A DNA stretch of 64,000 nt from Salinisphaera orenii subsp. halophila YIM 95161 (lineage in GTDB: Bacteria; Pseudomonadota; Gammaproteobacteria; Nevskiales; Salinisphaeraceae), in assembly GCF_003732545.1 (NCBI RefSeq), contig NZ_AYKF01000013.1:22527-86526 (forward strand), read 5' to 3'. The notes beneath the pieces are model-generated. The model had not been told where the DNA came from. It searched no databases and saw only the letters and a program-made list of their open reading frames with translations. Position 1 is the stretch's first letter. Each line of letters starts with the position of its first letter. Positions 56,200-64,000 of the stretch are shown in pieces. Made by a program: the position numbers and the translations under genes.

Positions 56200-58671
56200 A
56201 TGGCCGCGCTGTTCTGGTTCGTCGTCTTCCTCGCCGCCTTCCTCGCGCTGGCCTGGCATCGCGTGCGTCTGGGCACGGCCACCGGTGTGATCGCCGCCCT
56301 GCTGCTGGTGTGCACGCTGACCAGCACCGGTCTCGGCCTGGGCCTGTTCCTGTGGCTGCTGTTCGCCGCGATCGTCGTGCCCCTGAACGTGACCGCGATC
56401 CGCCGGCGCTGGATCACGCGGCCGGCGCTCGATCTGTTCGCCCGCGTGCTGCCGACGCTGTCGGCCACCGAACGCACCGCGCTCGAGGCCGGCACCGTCT
56501 GGTGGGAGGGCGAGATGTTCTCCGGCGCGCCGGATTGGCGACGGCTCGAGCGCCTGCCGGAGGCCGAGCTGTCCGCGAGAGAGGAAGCGTTTCTCGACGG
56601 CCCGGTCCAGCAGCTGCTCGATCTGTGCGACGAGTGGCGCATCACCCACGAGGACGCCGATCTATCGCCCGAAGCCTGGCGGTTCATCAAGGCCGAGCGT
56701 TTCTGGGCGATGATCATCCCCGAGCGCTACGGCGGGCTCGGCTTTTCCGCCTACGCCCACTCCTGCGTGCTGGCCAAGCTCGGCAGCGGCCCCGCCGGCG
56801 GCACCGTGGGCCCGATCGTGGCGGTGCCGAATTCGCTCGGCCCGGCCGAACTGCTCATGCACTACGGCACCGAGGCGCAGAAGGATCACTACCTGCCGCG
56901 GCTGGCCTCCGGCGACGAGATTCCCTGCTTCGGCCTGACCAGCCCGCACGCCGGCTCGGACGCAGGCGCCATCCCGGACCGCGGCGTCGTCTGCCACGGC
57001 GAGTGGAACGGCGAGCCCGTGCTCGGCATGCGCCTGACCTGGGACAAGCGCTACATCACCCTGGCGCCCGTGGCCACGGTGCTCGGCCTCGCCATCAGGA
57101 TGTACGATCCGGACGGCCTGCTCGGCGACGACGTCGATCTCGGCGTGACCTGCGCGCTGGTGCCCACCGACACCGCCGGCGTACACACCGGCCGCCGGCA
57201 TTTTCCCGCCAGCGCACCGTTTCAGAACGGCCCCACCTGGGGCACGGATGTGTTCGTCCCGCTGGACTGCATCATCGGCGGCCGCGCGATGATCGGTCAG
57301 GGCTGGCGCATGCTGATGGAGTGCCTCTCGGTGGGCCGCTCGATCTCCCTGCCCTCGGGTTCGACCGGCGACGCGATCGCCAGCGCGCGGCTCACCGGCG
57401 CCTACGCCGTGGTCCGGCGCCAGTTCAACGTCTCCATCGGCCGCTTCGAGGGCGTACAGGAGGCGCTGGCCCGCATCGCCGGCCGGACCTACGCCTGCGA
57501 ATCGGTGCGCCGCTTCACCGCCAACGCGGTCGACCTGGGCGAGAAGCCGTCGGTCGCCTCCGGCATCGCGAAGTACCACGTCACCACCCTGGCGCAGCAG
57601 GTCGCCAAGGACGCCATGGACGTGCACGCGGGCAAGGCGGTCATGCTCGGGCCGTCGAATCCGGTCGCGCGCCGCTTTCAGGCCGCACCGGTCAACATCA
57701 CAGTGGAAGGCGCCAACATCCTCACCCGCAGCATGATGATCTTCGGCCAGGGGGCCATCCGCTGCCATCCCTACGTGCTCGACGAGATCGAGGCGGCGAA
57801 CGATCCGGATCGCGAAGCCGCGCTCGACGCTTTCGACGCGCTGCTCTACGCCCACATCGGTCACGATCTCTCGGCGGCCGCCCGCTCGCTGGTCATGGGC
57901 GTGACCGGCGGCCGGACGAGTGCGGCCGGTCGGGTTCGCGAACTGGCGCCCCACTACCGGGCGCTGAACCGCTACTCGGCCAATCTGGCGCTCGTGGCCG
58001 ACCTCGCCATGGCCACCCTCGGCGGTTCGCTCAAGTTCCGCGAATCGCTGTCGGCCCGGCTCGGCGACGTGCTGTCGTATCTGTACATCGCCAGCGCCAC
58101 GCTCAAGCGTTTCGTCGAGGACGGCGCCCACGCCGAGGACCTGCCGCTGGTCCGCTGGGTCTGCGAGGACGCCTTCGCCGCGATCGAGGCGGCTCTGGCC
58201 GGGGTGATCCGGCATCTGCCGAACCGGCCCGCCGCCTGGCTGGCGCGAGCGCTGATCTTTCCGATCGGCCGCCGCGCGCAGGGTCCGTCCGACGCCCTCG
58301 GACGGCAGCTCGCCGACATGCTGCAGACGCCCGGCCCCCAGCGCGAGCGCCTGACGCCGCGCTGCTACGCCGACCAGACGCACAGGCGCGGGCTGTCGCT
58401 GTTCGAGGCGGCGATGCAGGCCACGCTCGACGCCGCCGACCTTCAGGCGCGCCTCGACCGGGCCGTCAAGAACGGCGAGATCCGCGCGGATCATCCCGCC
58501 GAGCGCATCGAGGCGGCCGCGGGTCGCGGCCTGTTCGACGCCGACGAGGCCCGGCGCATGCGCGATCTGTACGCGCTGCAGATGGCCGTGATCCACGTCG
58601 ATGACTTCGACCCCGCCGAGATGCAGTCGGTCGTTGCCCGGGAACGCGCCCAGACGTCAGGCCCGGGCTGA
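56200..58671 (+). CDS. fadE: Acyl-CoA dehydrogenase, FadE type with membrane-anchored N-terminus
   Basis: First oxidation step of beta-oxidation, passing electrons from acyl-CoA to FAD. The 823-aa length matches the large gammaproteobacterial FadE. Two hydrophobic helices (residues 1-25 and 32-60) precede the dehydrogenase domain. ACD motifs include ERYGGLGFSAYAHS, GLTSPHAGSDAG, TWDKRYITLAPVA and QVAKDAMDVHAGKAV. The last 280 residues are the FadE-specific DUF1974-like domain. GCGGAG precedes the ATG by a few bases. Confidence 0.95.
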   Translation: MAALFWFVVFLAAFLALAWHRVRLGTATGVIAALLLVCTLTSTGLGLGLFLWLLFAAIVVPLNVTAIRRRWITRPALDLFARVLPTLSATERTALEAGTVWWEGEMFSGAPDWRRLERLPEAELSAREEAFLDGPVQQLLDLCDEWRITHEDADLSPEAWRFIKAERFWAMIIPERYGGLGFSAYAHSCVLAKLGSGPAGGTVGPIVAVPNSLGPAELLMHYGTEAQKDHYLPRLASGDEIPCFGLTSPHAGSDAGAIPDRGVVCHGEWNGEPVLGMRLTWDKRYITLAPVATVLGLAIRMYDPDGLLGDDVDLGVTCALVPTDTAGVHTGRRHFPASAPFQNGPTWGTDVFVPLDCIIGGRAMIGQGWRMLMECLSVGRSISLPSGSTGDAIASARLTGAYAVVRRQFNVSIGRFEGVQEALARIAGRTYACESVRRFTANAVDLGEKPSVASGIAKYHVTTLAQQVAKDAMDVHAGKAVMLGPSNPVARRFQAAPVNITVEGANILTRSMMIFGQGAIRCHPYVLDEIEAANDPDREAALDAFDALLYAHIGHDLSAAARSLVMGVTGGRTSAAGRVRELAPHYRALNRYSANLALVADLAMATLGGSLKFRESLSARLGDVLSYLYIASATLKRFVEDGAHAEDLPLVRWVCEDAFAAIEAALAGVIRHLPNRPAAWLARALIFPIGRRAQGPSDALGRQLADMLQTPGPQRERLTPRCYADQTHRRGLSLFEAAMQATLDAADLQARLDRAVKNGEIRADHPAERIEAAAGRGLFDADEARRMRDLYALQMAVIHVDDFDPAEMQSVVARERAQTSGPG

Positions 58672-58971
58672 CCCGCCATCGCCCGTCGGCGCGTTTTTTG
58701 CCACGCAGCGCGCAGTCGGCGGGCCTCGCAGCCGGCGCGCGGCCGGCGTCGGGCAGGCAGCCGCGCCGCCACCTCGAAGACCGTTGCGATAAGCGTTTCG
58801 AGGCTCCAAGGGCCCTGCGAGGCTTGACTACCACTCGATAAAACACAATCAATTCATACTTTTCGCCCGGACGGCTGGCATTTCGGCACCGACTCGTTTA
58901 TCTTCCCCGCGGGATTCTAAAAAGACTGCATGTCGGTTTTCGACCTGCACTGCATCAAGGGAGATAGCGCT
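58672..58971. other. Intergenic region before the giant lipoprotein gene
   Basis: A 300-base gap with a weak terminator at its left end and an AT-richer island at 58830-58870 that probably holds the promoter of the downstream gene. A TTGACT hexamer occurs in this island but no properly spaced -10 box was found. No gene or RNA is recognised. Confidence 0.5.
58680..58699 (+). terminator. Weak terminator after fadE
   Basis: CGCC-CGTC-GGCG is only a 4-base stem, but it is followed after two bases by six T (58694-58699), just past the fadE stop codon. Confidence 0.35.
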
Positions 58972-61900
58972 TTGGTACCGACGTATTCCTATGCCTCGCG
59001 CGCGAGCGCGCAGGCCACGAGCGAATTGAACCCGGACGCCGCGCAGCCGCGCCGTCGGGCGCACTCGTCCTGGCCCACGCGTGTCGGTGCGATCGTCCTC
59101 ATGTCCGCCGCGGGCCTCGTGCTGCCGGCCTGTTCGAGCGGCAGCGGCGGCGACAACGGTGATCCGAACCCGCGTGAGGACGTCACCCCGACCGGGCTCG
59201 CCTTCAGCTACCCGTTCGACGGCCAGCAGGATGTGCTGCTCGATACGCAGATGGTGGTCAAGTTCGCCGGCGACGTGGGCGATGTGCCCGCGGACGCGCT
59301 CGTGCTGCGGTACGAGGACGACGACGGCGACACCGTCACACAGCCGCTCACGGTGCGCGCCGACGACGATGACGAGGCCGACCAGGCCGGCATTCTCTGC
59401 CTGGCGCTGGGCTCGGACGTCGAACTCGAGGACGGCCGTGACGACTTCTGTCTCCAGGGCGGGCCCGATCTGCGACCGGACACCGACTACGCGGTGGTGG
59501 CCAGCAGCACCATCGCCGACAGCGGCACCTCGTTCGAGGACGGCCAGACCCTGTTCCGGTTCACCACCCGTCCGGCCGAGGGACGGCCGGCACCCGGCGA
59601 TTTCCGGGTCACGAGCGTCACCCCCGGCGACACGAACCCCGAAACGGGCGATCAGTCGCTTTTCACCGAATTCAACGCGATCCGCGTGATCTTCAACGAG
59701 CCGCTGGATCCGGCGACCGTCGATGGTGACAGCTTCACCGTAACCGGCCCCGACGACGAGGACATCGACGATGCCCGCGTGACCGCCCTGGGCCGCTATA
59801 TCGTCTTCGATCCGAGCGAGGATCTGGAGCCCGGCGACTACACGATCGCCTGGAGCTCGGACATCACCTCCCGCTTCGGCAAGTCGCTAGAGGCCGACAG
59901 CGTCGAGCGCACCGTGCTGAGCGTCGGCGACTCGCTCGACCAGACGCTCACGATCGAGCGCGACACCACCGGTACCGACATCGACGAGCTGCCGGACAAC
60001 AACCTCAACGGCCTCGCGACCAACAACGTCGAGATCGGCTCCCAGCTGATCGGCTCCAACGACCAGCCGGTGCTCTCGCCGGACGATGTCGACAGCCGTG
60101 CCGGCCTGATCCGCACCGGCATCGAGACCACCCTGGCCGAACCCGGCCTGTCCGGCTTCGGCGACGTGTTCCCGGCGGTCATCCGCGCGGGGCAGCGCTT
60201 CCAGCTCAAGGGCCTGACCCTCGAACTCGGCGGCGAGATCGCCACGCCGATCGACCCCAGCGGCCCCATCGACGTCAACTTCATCAACGATGTCAGCGTC
60301 TATCTCAGCGGCAACGACTACCGCAACATCGAAACCCCGACGGCCGTGCGGCTGCGCTTCGACCTCGGCATCGGCACGCTGATCACGGCGATGGACCAGG
60401 AGAATCTCGTGGTCCAGCAACTCGCCAACGGCGTGTTCAACCAGTCCGTGCTCAACATCCAGGCCGCCGGCCTGGCGATTCCGCGCGATAACGGCGATCT
60501 CGAGATCAGCACGCTCGGCAGCTTCCCGATCAACGTCAATCGCTCCGACAACGCGACCGTCGACTTCGAGCTGACGCTGCTGTTGCCGGCCGACGACGAC
60601 GATCAGATCGACGTGCCGGCCGACGAGGTCCCGCCGACGGTGACCGCGGTGTCCCCCAGCGCCTGTCTGTACACGTTCGGTTCCCCGCTTTACGACGCCG
60701 TCTACGCCGATCGGGGGGCACCGCCCACCGCGCTGCCCGAACCCGCCTGCCGCGAACTGCTCGGGGCCGAGGCCCAGCAGGGTGGCCGCAGCGACGCTCT
60801 CGCCAACACCTTCCCGGTCGAGTCGAGCCCGGCGGTGACCTTCAGCTCGCCGATCGATCCCGCCAGCGTCAGCCCCTCGAGTATCGTGCTCACCGGCCCC
60901 TCCGGCGACGTCGACGCGACCTACCGCGTGGAAGGCTTCAGCGTGGTCGTCGATCCCGAAGCGCTCCTGTCGGCGGACACCGAGTACCGGATCATGCTCA
61001 ACAACGGTGACCAGCTCACCGACCTGGCGGGCAACCCGGTCAGCTTCCAGAACCCGGCCGGTCCGAGCCAGAGCATCGACTTCCGCACCGAGCCGCTGAT
61101 CGAGACCGAGCCCACGGCGCCGCTTCTGGGCACCCTCACGCCGGGCATCCCCTGCGCGCTCGAGGGCGGGGACTTCATGTCCGGCGGCGACAGCGCCGGC
61201 CACTGTGTCGGCGACAACCCGGGCAACGACGAAGATGGCGGCGATGCCGCTTCCGAGGATTTCCCGGTCTTCGACAACCCGGCCAACGTGGCGATCGAGG
61301 GCTTCTTCTCGAAGCTGGTCGAGAGCGATTCCATCGTCCTCGCCGACGGCTGCCTCGTGAACGGTTCCGGCAACACCGACGCCGATGCGACCGTGGCCGT
61401 GCAGCGCATGGATGACAGCGGCCAGTGCGTGGCTGCGGTGGAGGGCGAGATCGCACTCGCCAATCGCGGCGACGATCTCACGCGCGGCTTCACCTTCCGC
61501 CCGACCCGCGACTTCGAGCCGGGCGCCCGCTACTGGGTGGTGGTCTGCGGCGGCGACGGCGCTTCCGCCTGCAGCAATCGGATCGTCGATGCGGACGGCC
61601 GGACGCTGAATACCGACCCGCTCAACGGCACCGGTTCGACACCCGCCGCGGCGGACGCCGAGGGGGGTCCGGACATCGTCATGCCGTTCACGGCGACGGC
61701 GGCGACCGAGGACTACTTCGCCACTCAGGCGACCTTCCCCTACGCCGACACCAACGGCAACGGCCGCTTCGACGACGGCGAGAACGCCCAGCCGGGCAAT
61801 CGCACGCGCGTCGAGCTGACCACCGAGCTGCTTGGCACCGAGATCCAGATCCCCGGCGAGCAGGAAGACGGCAGCTTCGCCTCCTACCTGTCCCTGACCC

Positions 61901-62859
61901 GGCCGATCGCGATCCGCGAGAGCACCGGCGACTGCGAGGATGTCGACACGGACGCCGTCGGCGGCACGCCGGGTAGCTGCATTCCGGTCTCGCTGCAGCC
62001 GGGCGGCATCAACGCGCTGACGAGCATCAACATCAGCGCAGACGCCCTCGGCGGCATCCTTACCCAGGTCCTGCGTGTGGACGAGCTCACCGCAGCGCTG
62101 GGTGATCTGCTCGGCAACATGCCCGAGGGCACCACCGTGGGCGACATCAACGACATGGACGATGCCGGCGGGCCGCTCGATCAGCTGACCGGCGGTCTCA
62201 ACCAGCTCGTCGGCGGTGTCACGGATGTGCTGATTCCGGTGATCGGCGACGGTCAGGGCGGCAGTGCCGACGACATGGCCGTGATCGAGCTCATCGGCGC
62301 CCTGCAGCGTAATGAGGTGACCGCACCGCTGGGCAACACGCTCGCCGGACTGATCAACTCGGAGACGCCGGTCGGCGCGCTGCCGGGGCTGGTGGACGGC
62401 CTCGTCGACGATCTGCTCGGCACCCTGCTCGGCGGACTCGCCGGACAGGACGAGCCGCTCCAGACCGGCCGGGTGCTGCTGCGTTTCCCGAACGATGCCG
62501 ACGCCGACGGCGAGGTGCCCCAGACCGGCTACATCGTCGAGGAGTGTGAAGGTTCGATCGACGGCCAGCCCTACCACTACGAGCCGTGCTTCACCGCCTC
62601 GCTGACCCTGACGGCCAACGCGCCCGACGGACAGGGCGTGAGCCTGCCGCAGCAGCAGATCCGGACGCGCCTGGTGGGCCCGGTCACGTTCGAACAGAAC
62701 GGTCGCCTCGCGATCGCCCTGCGCAACGTGAACCGCTTCAGCCTGTCGGCCACGGCGCTCGACCTGCTACCGGCGAACGCCACGGTCGACCCGGGTGATC
62801 TGAACTTCCAGCTCACCGGGGCTCCGGTCCACGGCGGGCGCGAGTTCCCCAACCGCTAG
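58972..62859 (+). CDS. Giant Ig-like (Big_5) repeat surface lipoprotein
   Basis: A 1295-aa predicted lipoprotein. The TTG at 58972 is preferred because AAGGGAGA ends seven bases upstream, whereas the in-frame ATG at 58930 has no ribosome site. A long basic leader precedes the hydrophobic segment and lipobox LPAC followed by SSGSGG. Three Big_5-like modules are visible (SYPFDGQQDVLLDTQMVVKF; LFTEFNAIRVIFNEPLD; VESSPAVTFSSPIDP), rich in Asp and Gly. An EF-hand-like loop DTNGNGRFDDGE lies at residues 926-937. A Leu/Gly-rich helical region (about 1020-1165) precedes the C-terminus. It is probably at the cell surface; the OmpW gene follows by 73 bases. Confidence 0.82.
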   Translation: MVPTYSYASRASAQATSELNPDAAQPRRRAHSSWPTRVGAIVLMSAAGLVLPACSSGSGGDNGDPNPREDVTPTGLAFSYPFDGQQDVLLDTQMVVKFAGDVGDVPADALVLRYEDDDGDTVTQPLTVRADDDDEADQAGILCLALGSDVELEDGRDDFCLQGGPDLRPDTDYAVVASSTIADSGTSFEDGQTLFRFTTRPAEGRPAPGDFRVTSVTPGDTNPETGDQSLFTEFNAIRVIFNEPLDPATVDGDSFTVTGPDDEDIDDARVTALGRYIVFDPSEDLEPGDYTIAWSSDITSRFGKSLEADSVERTVLSVGDSLDQTLTIERDTTGTDIDELPDNNLNGLATNNVEIGSQLIGSNDQPVLSPDDVDSRAGLIRTGIETTLAEPGLSGFGDVFPAVIRAGQRFQLKGLTLELGGEIATPIDPSGPIDVNFINDVSVYLSGNDYRNIETPTAVRLRFDLGIGTLITAMDQENLVVQQLANGVFNQSVLNIQAAGLAIPRDNGDLEISTLGSFPINVNRSDNATVDFELTLLLPADDDDQIDVPADEVPPTVTAVSPSACLYTFGSPLYDAVYADRGAPPTALPEPACRELLGAEAQQGGRSDALANTFPVESSPAVTFSSPIDPASVSPSSIVLTGPSGDVDATYRVEGFSVVVDPEALLSADTEYRIMLNNGDQLTDLAGNPVSFQNPAGPSQSIDFRTEPLIETEPTAPLLGTLTPGIPCALEGGDFMSGGDSAGHCVGDNPGNDEDGGDAASEDFPVFDNPANVAIEGFFSKLVESDSIVLADGCLVNGSGNTDADATVAVQRMDDSGQCVAAVEGEIALANRGDDLTRGFTFRPTRDFEPGARYWVVVCGGDGASACSNRIVDADGRTLNTDPLNGTGSTPAAADAEGGPDIVMPFTATAATEDYFATQATFPYADTNGNGRFDDGENAQPGNRTRVELTTELLGTEIQIPGEQEDGSFASYLSLTRPIAIRESTGDCEDVDTDAVGGTPGSCIPVSLQPGGINALTSINISADALGGILTQVLRVDELTAALGDLLGNMPEGTTVGDINDMDDAGGPLDQLTGGLNQLVGGVTDVLIPVIGDGQGGSADDMAVIELIGALQRNEVTAPLGNTLAGLINSETPVGALPGLVDGLVDDLLGTLLGGLAGQDEPLQTGRVLLRFPNDADADGEVPQTGYIVEECEGSIDGQPYHYEPCFTASLTLTANAPDGQGVSLPQQQIRTRLVGPVTFEQNGRLAIALRNVNRFSLSATALDLLPANATVDPGDLNFQLTGAPVHGGREFPNR

Positions 62860-62932
62860 GCCACGGTCGATGCGCCCCGGCCACCGCCGGGGCGCGATCA
62901 TCGCAACAACAGAACCAGCAAGGAGAAGGGAG

Positions 62933-63883
62933 ATGAATCAGGACACCACGTCCGAACGCCGCTGGCCGGGGGCAAAGACGGCCATGGCGCTCATCGGCGG
63001 CGCGAGCCTGCTGTTCGCCGGCATCGCGGGTGCACAGGGGCAGATGCGGGACGACGGCTACAGCGGCTCCGGCATGGACCGGCTCGAGGCCGAGCCCGAA
63101 CAGGGGCTGATCGGCGGGGCCATCGACTACGTGAAGCACAACGCCTACTTTCGCGTCGGCGTGCTGCACTTCCAGTACTACGGCGACAGTTCCCGGCTGA
63201 AGGTCGAGAACGCTCAGGGCCTGGCGGCCCAGGCCTTCGGCGAGGGCTCGAGCCGTCTCGATCACACCGGATCGAGTGCCGGCGACAAGACCACGCTCGG
63301 CGGCACGATCGGCCTGTTCGTGCCCAATACCGGCAAGCACCTGGCCATGGAGGTCACGCTGGCGCCCCCGCTCAAGCTCGATTTCGAAGTGTCCAAGAAC
63401 GCGGTCGACGAATCGCTGGCGCCGACGACCCAGAGCGGCATTCCCACCGGCGTGCCGCCACTGGGCCGCAAGATCGGCACCTTCAAGGCACTACCGCCGA
63501 ACCTTACCCTGGTCTATCGCCCCTGGGTCGATACGCTGATCCAGCCCTACATCGGCGCCGGCGCGATGTATCTCTATACCTACGACACCGATGTGAACAA
63601 CCCGGTACTCAACGCCTACGGCAACGAGCCCACGCTCAACCTGACCAAGCCGGTGGCCTGCGTGGGGCAGTTGGGCGTGGACTTCAGTCTGCCCAAGAAC
63701 ATGTTCCTGACCGCAGACGTGAAGTACGTCGGCTGCGCCGAAGTCGAGGCCAAGCTCAACGACGTCGTGATCAACTCGCCCACGCTCAGCGACACGGTCG
63801 GCCCGATCGACGTCGGGACGGTGAGCTCGACCAACGAATTCAAGGCCGTGCTCTACCAGCTGTCCTTCGGGATGCGGTTCTAA
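62933..63883 (+). CDS. OmpW-family outer-membrane protein
   Basis: A 316-aa beta-barrel protein. The signal peptide covers the first 40 residues or so (AMALIGGASLLFAGIAGAQG). The barrel begins HNAYFRVGVLHFQYYGDSS and contains TIGLFVPNTGKHLAMEV, the long loop with GRKIGTFKALPPNLTLVYRP, IQPYIGAGAMYLYTY, and ends in SFGMRF with terminal phenylalanine, the assembly signal. OmpW/AlkL proteins pass small hydrophobic molecules such as alkanes or fatty acids. AAGGAG lies seven bases upstream of the ATG. It is longer than E. coli OmpW because of extended loops. Confidence 0.88.
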   Translation: MNQDTTSERRWPGAKTAMALIGGASLLFAGIAGAQGQMRDDGYSGSGMDRLEAEPEQGLIGGAIDYVKHNAYFRVGVLHFQYYGDSSRLKVENAQGLAAQAFGEGSSRLDHTGSSAGDKTTLGGTIGLFVPNTGKHLAMEVTLAPPLKLDFEVSKNAVDESLAPTTQSGIPTGVPPLGRKIGTFKALPPNLTLVYRPWVDTLIQPYIGAGAMYLYTYDTDVNNPVLNAYGNEPTLNLTKPVACVGQLGVDFSLPKNMFLTADVKYVGCAEVEAKLNDVVINSPTLSDTVGPIDVGTVSSTNEFKAVLYQLSFGMRF

Positions 63884-64000
63884 TACCGGTCCCCGGAGGC
63901 GCTCGCAGACGACAAGGCCGCCCGCGGGCGTAATGCCGTTCACTTAAGCATTGCAGGTCAGGCGGAGCTTGCCGAGAATCCGGCTTTCACGTGTGGAAGC

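Noticed and set aside
63910..63940. GC-rich palindrome (CGCCCGCGGGCG) after the OmpW gene as a terminator
   Set aside because: It leaves no room for a loop and has no T run.

Overview
The window is a GC-rich bacterial chromosome segment of housekeeping type. Several gene blocks point to a gammaproteobacterium: lolB divergent from hemA-prfA-prmC, arsC-like/wrbA/DUF2069, hda-perM divergent from purM-purN-DUF3108, minCDE, rnt divergent from argG, and tandem fadD genes. The PEP-CTERM genes, class II PHA synthase, ornithine-lipid genes and long-chain fatty-acid genes suggest a marine or hydrocarbon-associated lineage. A Salinisphaera/Nevskia-like relative is only a guess. I see no tRNA, rRNA, insertion sequence, prophage or CRISPR array.

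Layout. 1-3475: start of lolB, then the tightly overlapping hemA-prfA-prmC operon. 3643-4395: a PEP-CTERM gene broken by three frame changes. 4487-11648: NAD-type isocitrate dehydrogenase, L,D-transpeptidase, a degenerate CDF-like membrane protein, a JAMM peptidase, proS, a lytic transglycosylase, arsC-like, wrbA and DUF2069. 11882-12680: a secreted VWA PEP-CTERM protein. 12730-17874: hda/perM, purM/purN/DUF3108, dcd. 17998-21749: an MDR oxidoreductase, a third PEP-CTERM-like protein, a DUF1127 protein and a LysR regulator. 21756-27771: mrp/apbC, metG, a stand-alone RnfB-like ferredoxin, nth, an FAH-family enzyme and gph. 27772-31101: pckA between two gene-poor stretches (about 1.1 kb and 0.5 kb). 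31102-37177: an FKBP lipoprotein, an MFS transporter, argG, rnt and the ornithine-lipid pair olsB/olsA. 37104-45743: a PHA block (phaC and two PhaZ-like hydrolases), a YihY/BrkB protein and two acyl-CoA ligases. 45822-50694: a 10-TM metal exporter with an operator-like palindrome, a GMC oxidoreductase and minCDE. 50864-58671: a circularly permuted ATP-grasp/alpha-E/zinc-metallopeptidase cluster, a DMT transporter, a hydrolase and fadE. 58972-63883: a giant Ig-like lipoprotein and an OmpW-type porin.

How the parts fit. Fatty-acid uptake, activation and oxidation (OmpW, two FadD, FadE), PHA storage and mobilisation, gluconeogenesis (PckA) and ornithine lipids form a lipid-carbon theme. The clearest regulatory pattern is that all three PEP-CTERM-type genes carry a sigma-54 GG-N10-GC promoter 60-100 bases before the start codon, which suggests one RpoN-controlled surface-protein regulon.

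The least understood coding block is the ATP-grasp/alpha-E/zinc-ribbon metallopeptidase cluster at 50864-54357. Function calls rest on motifs and family resemblance read by eye; no database search was run.
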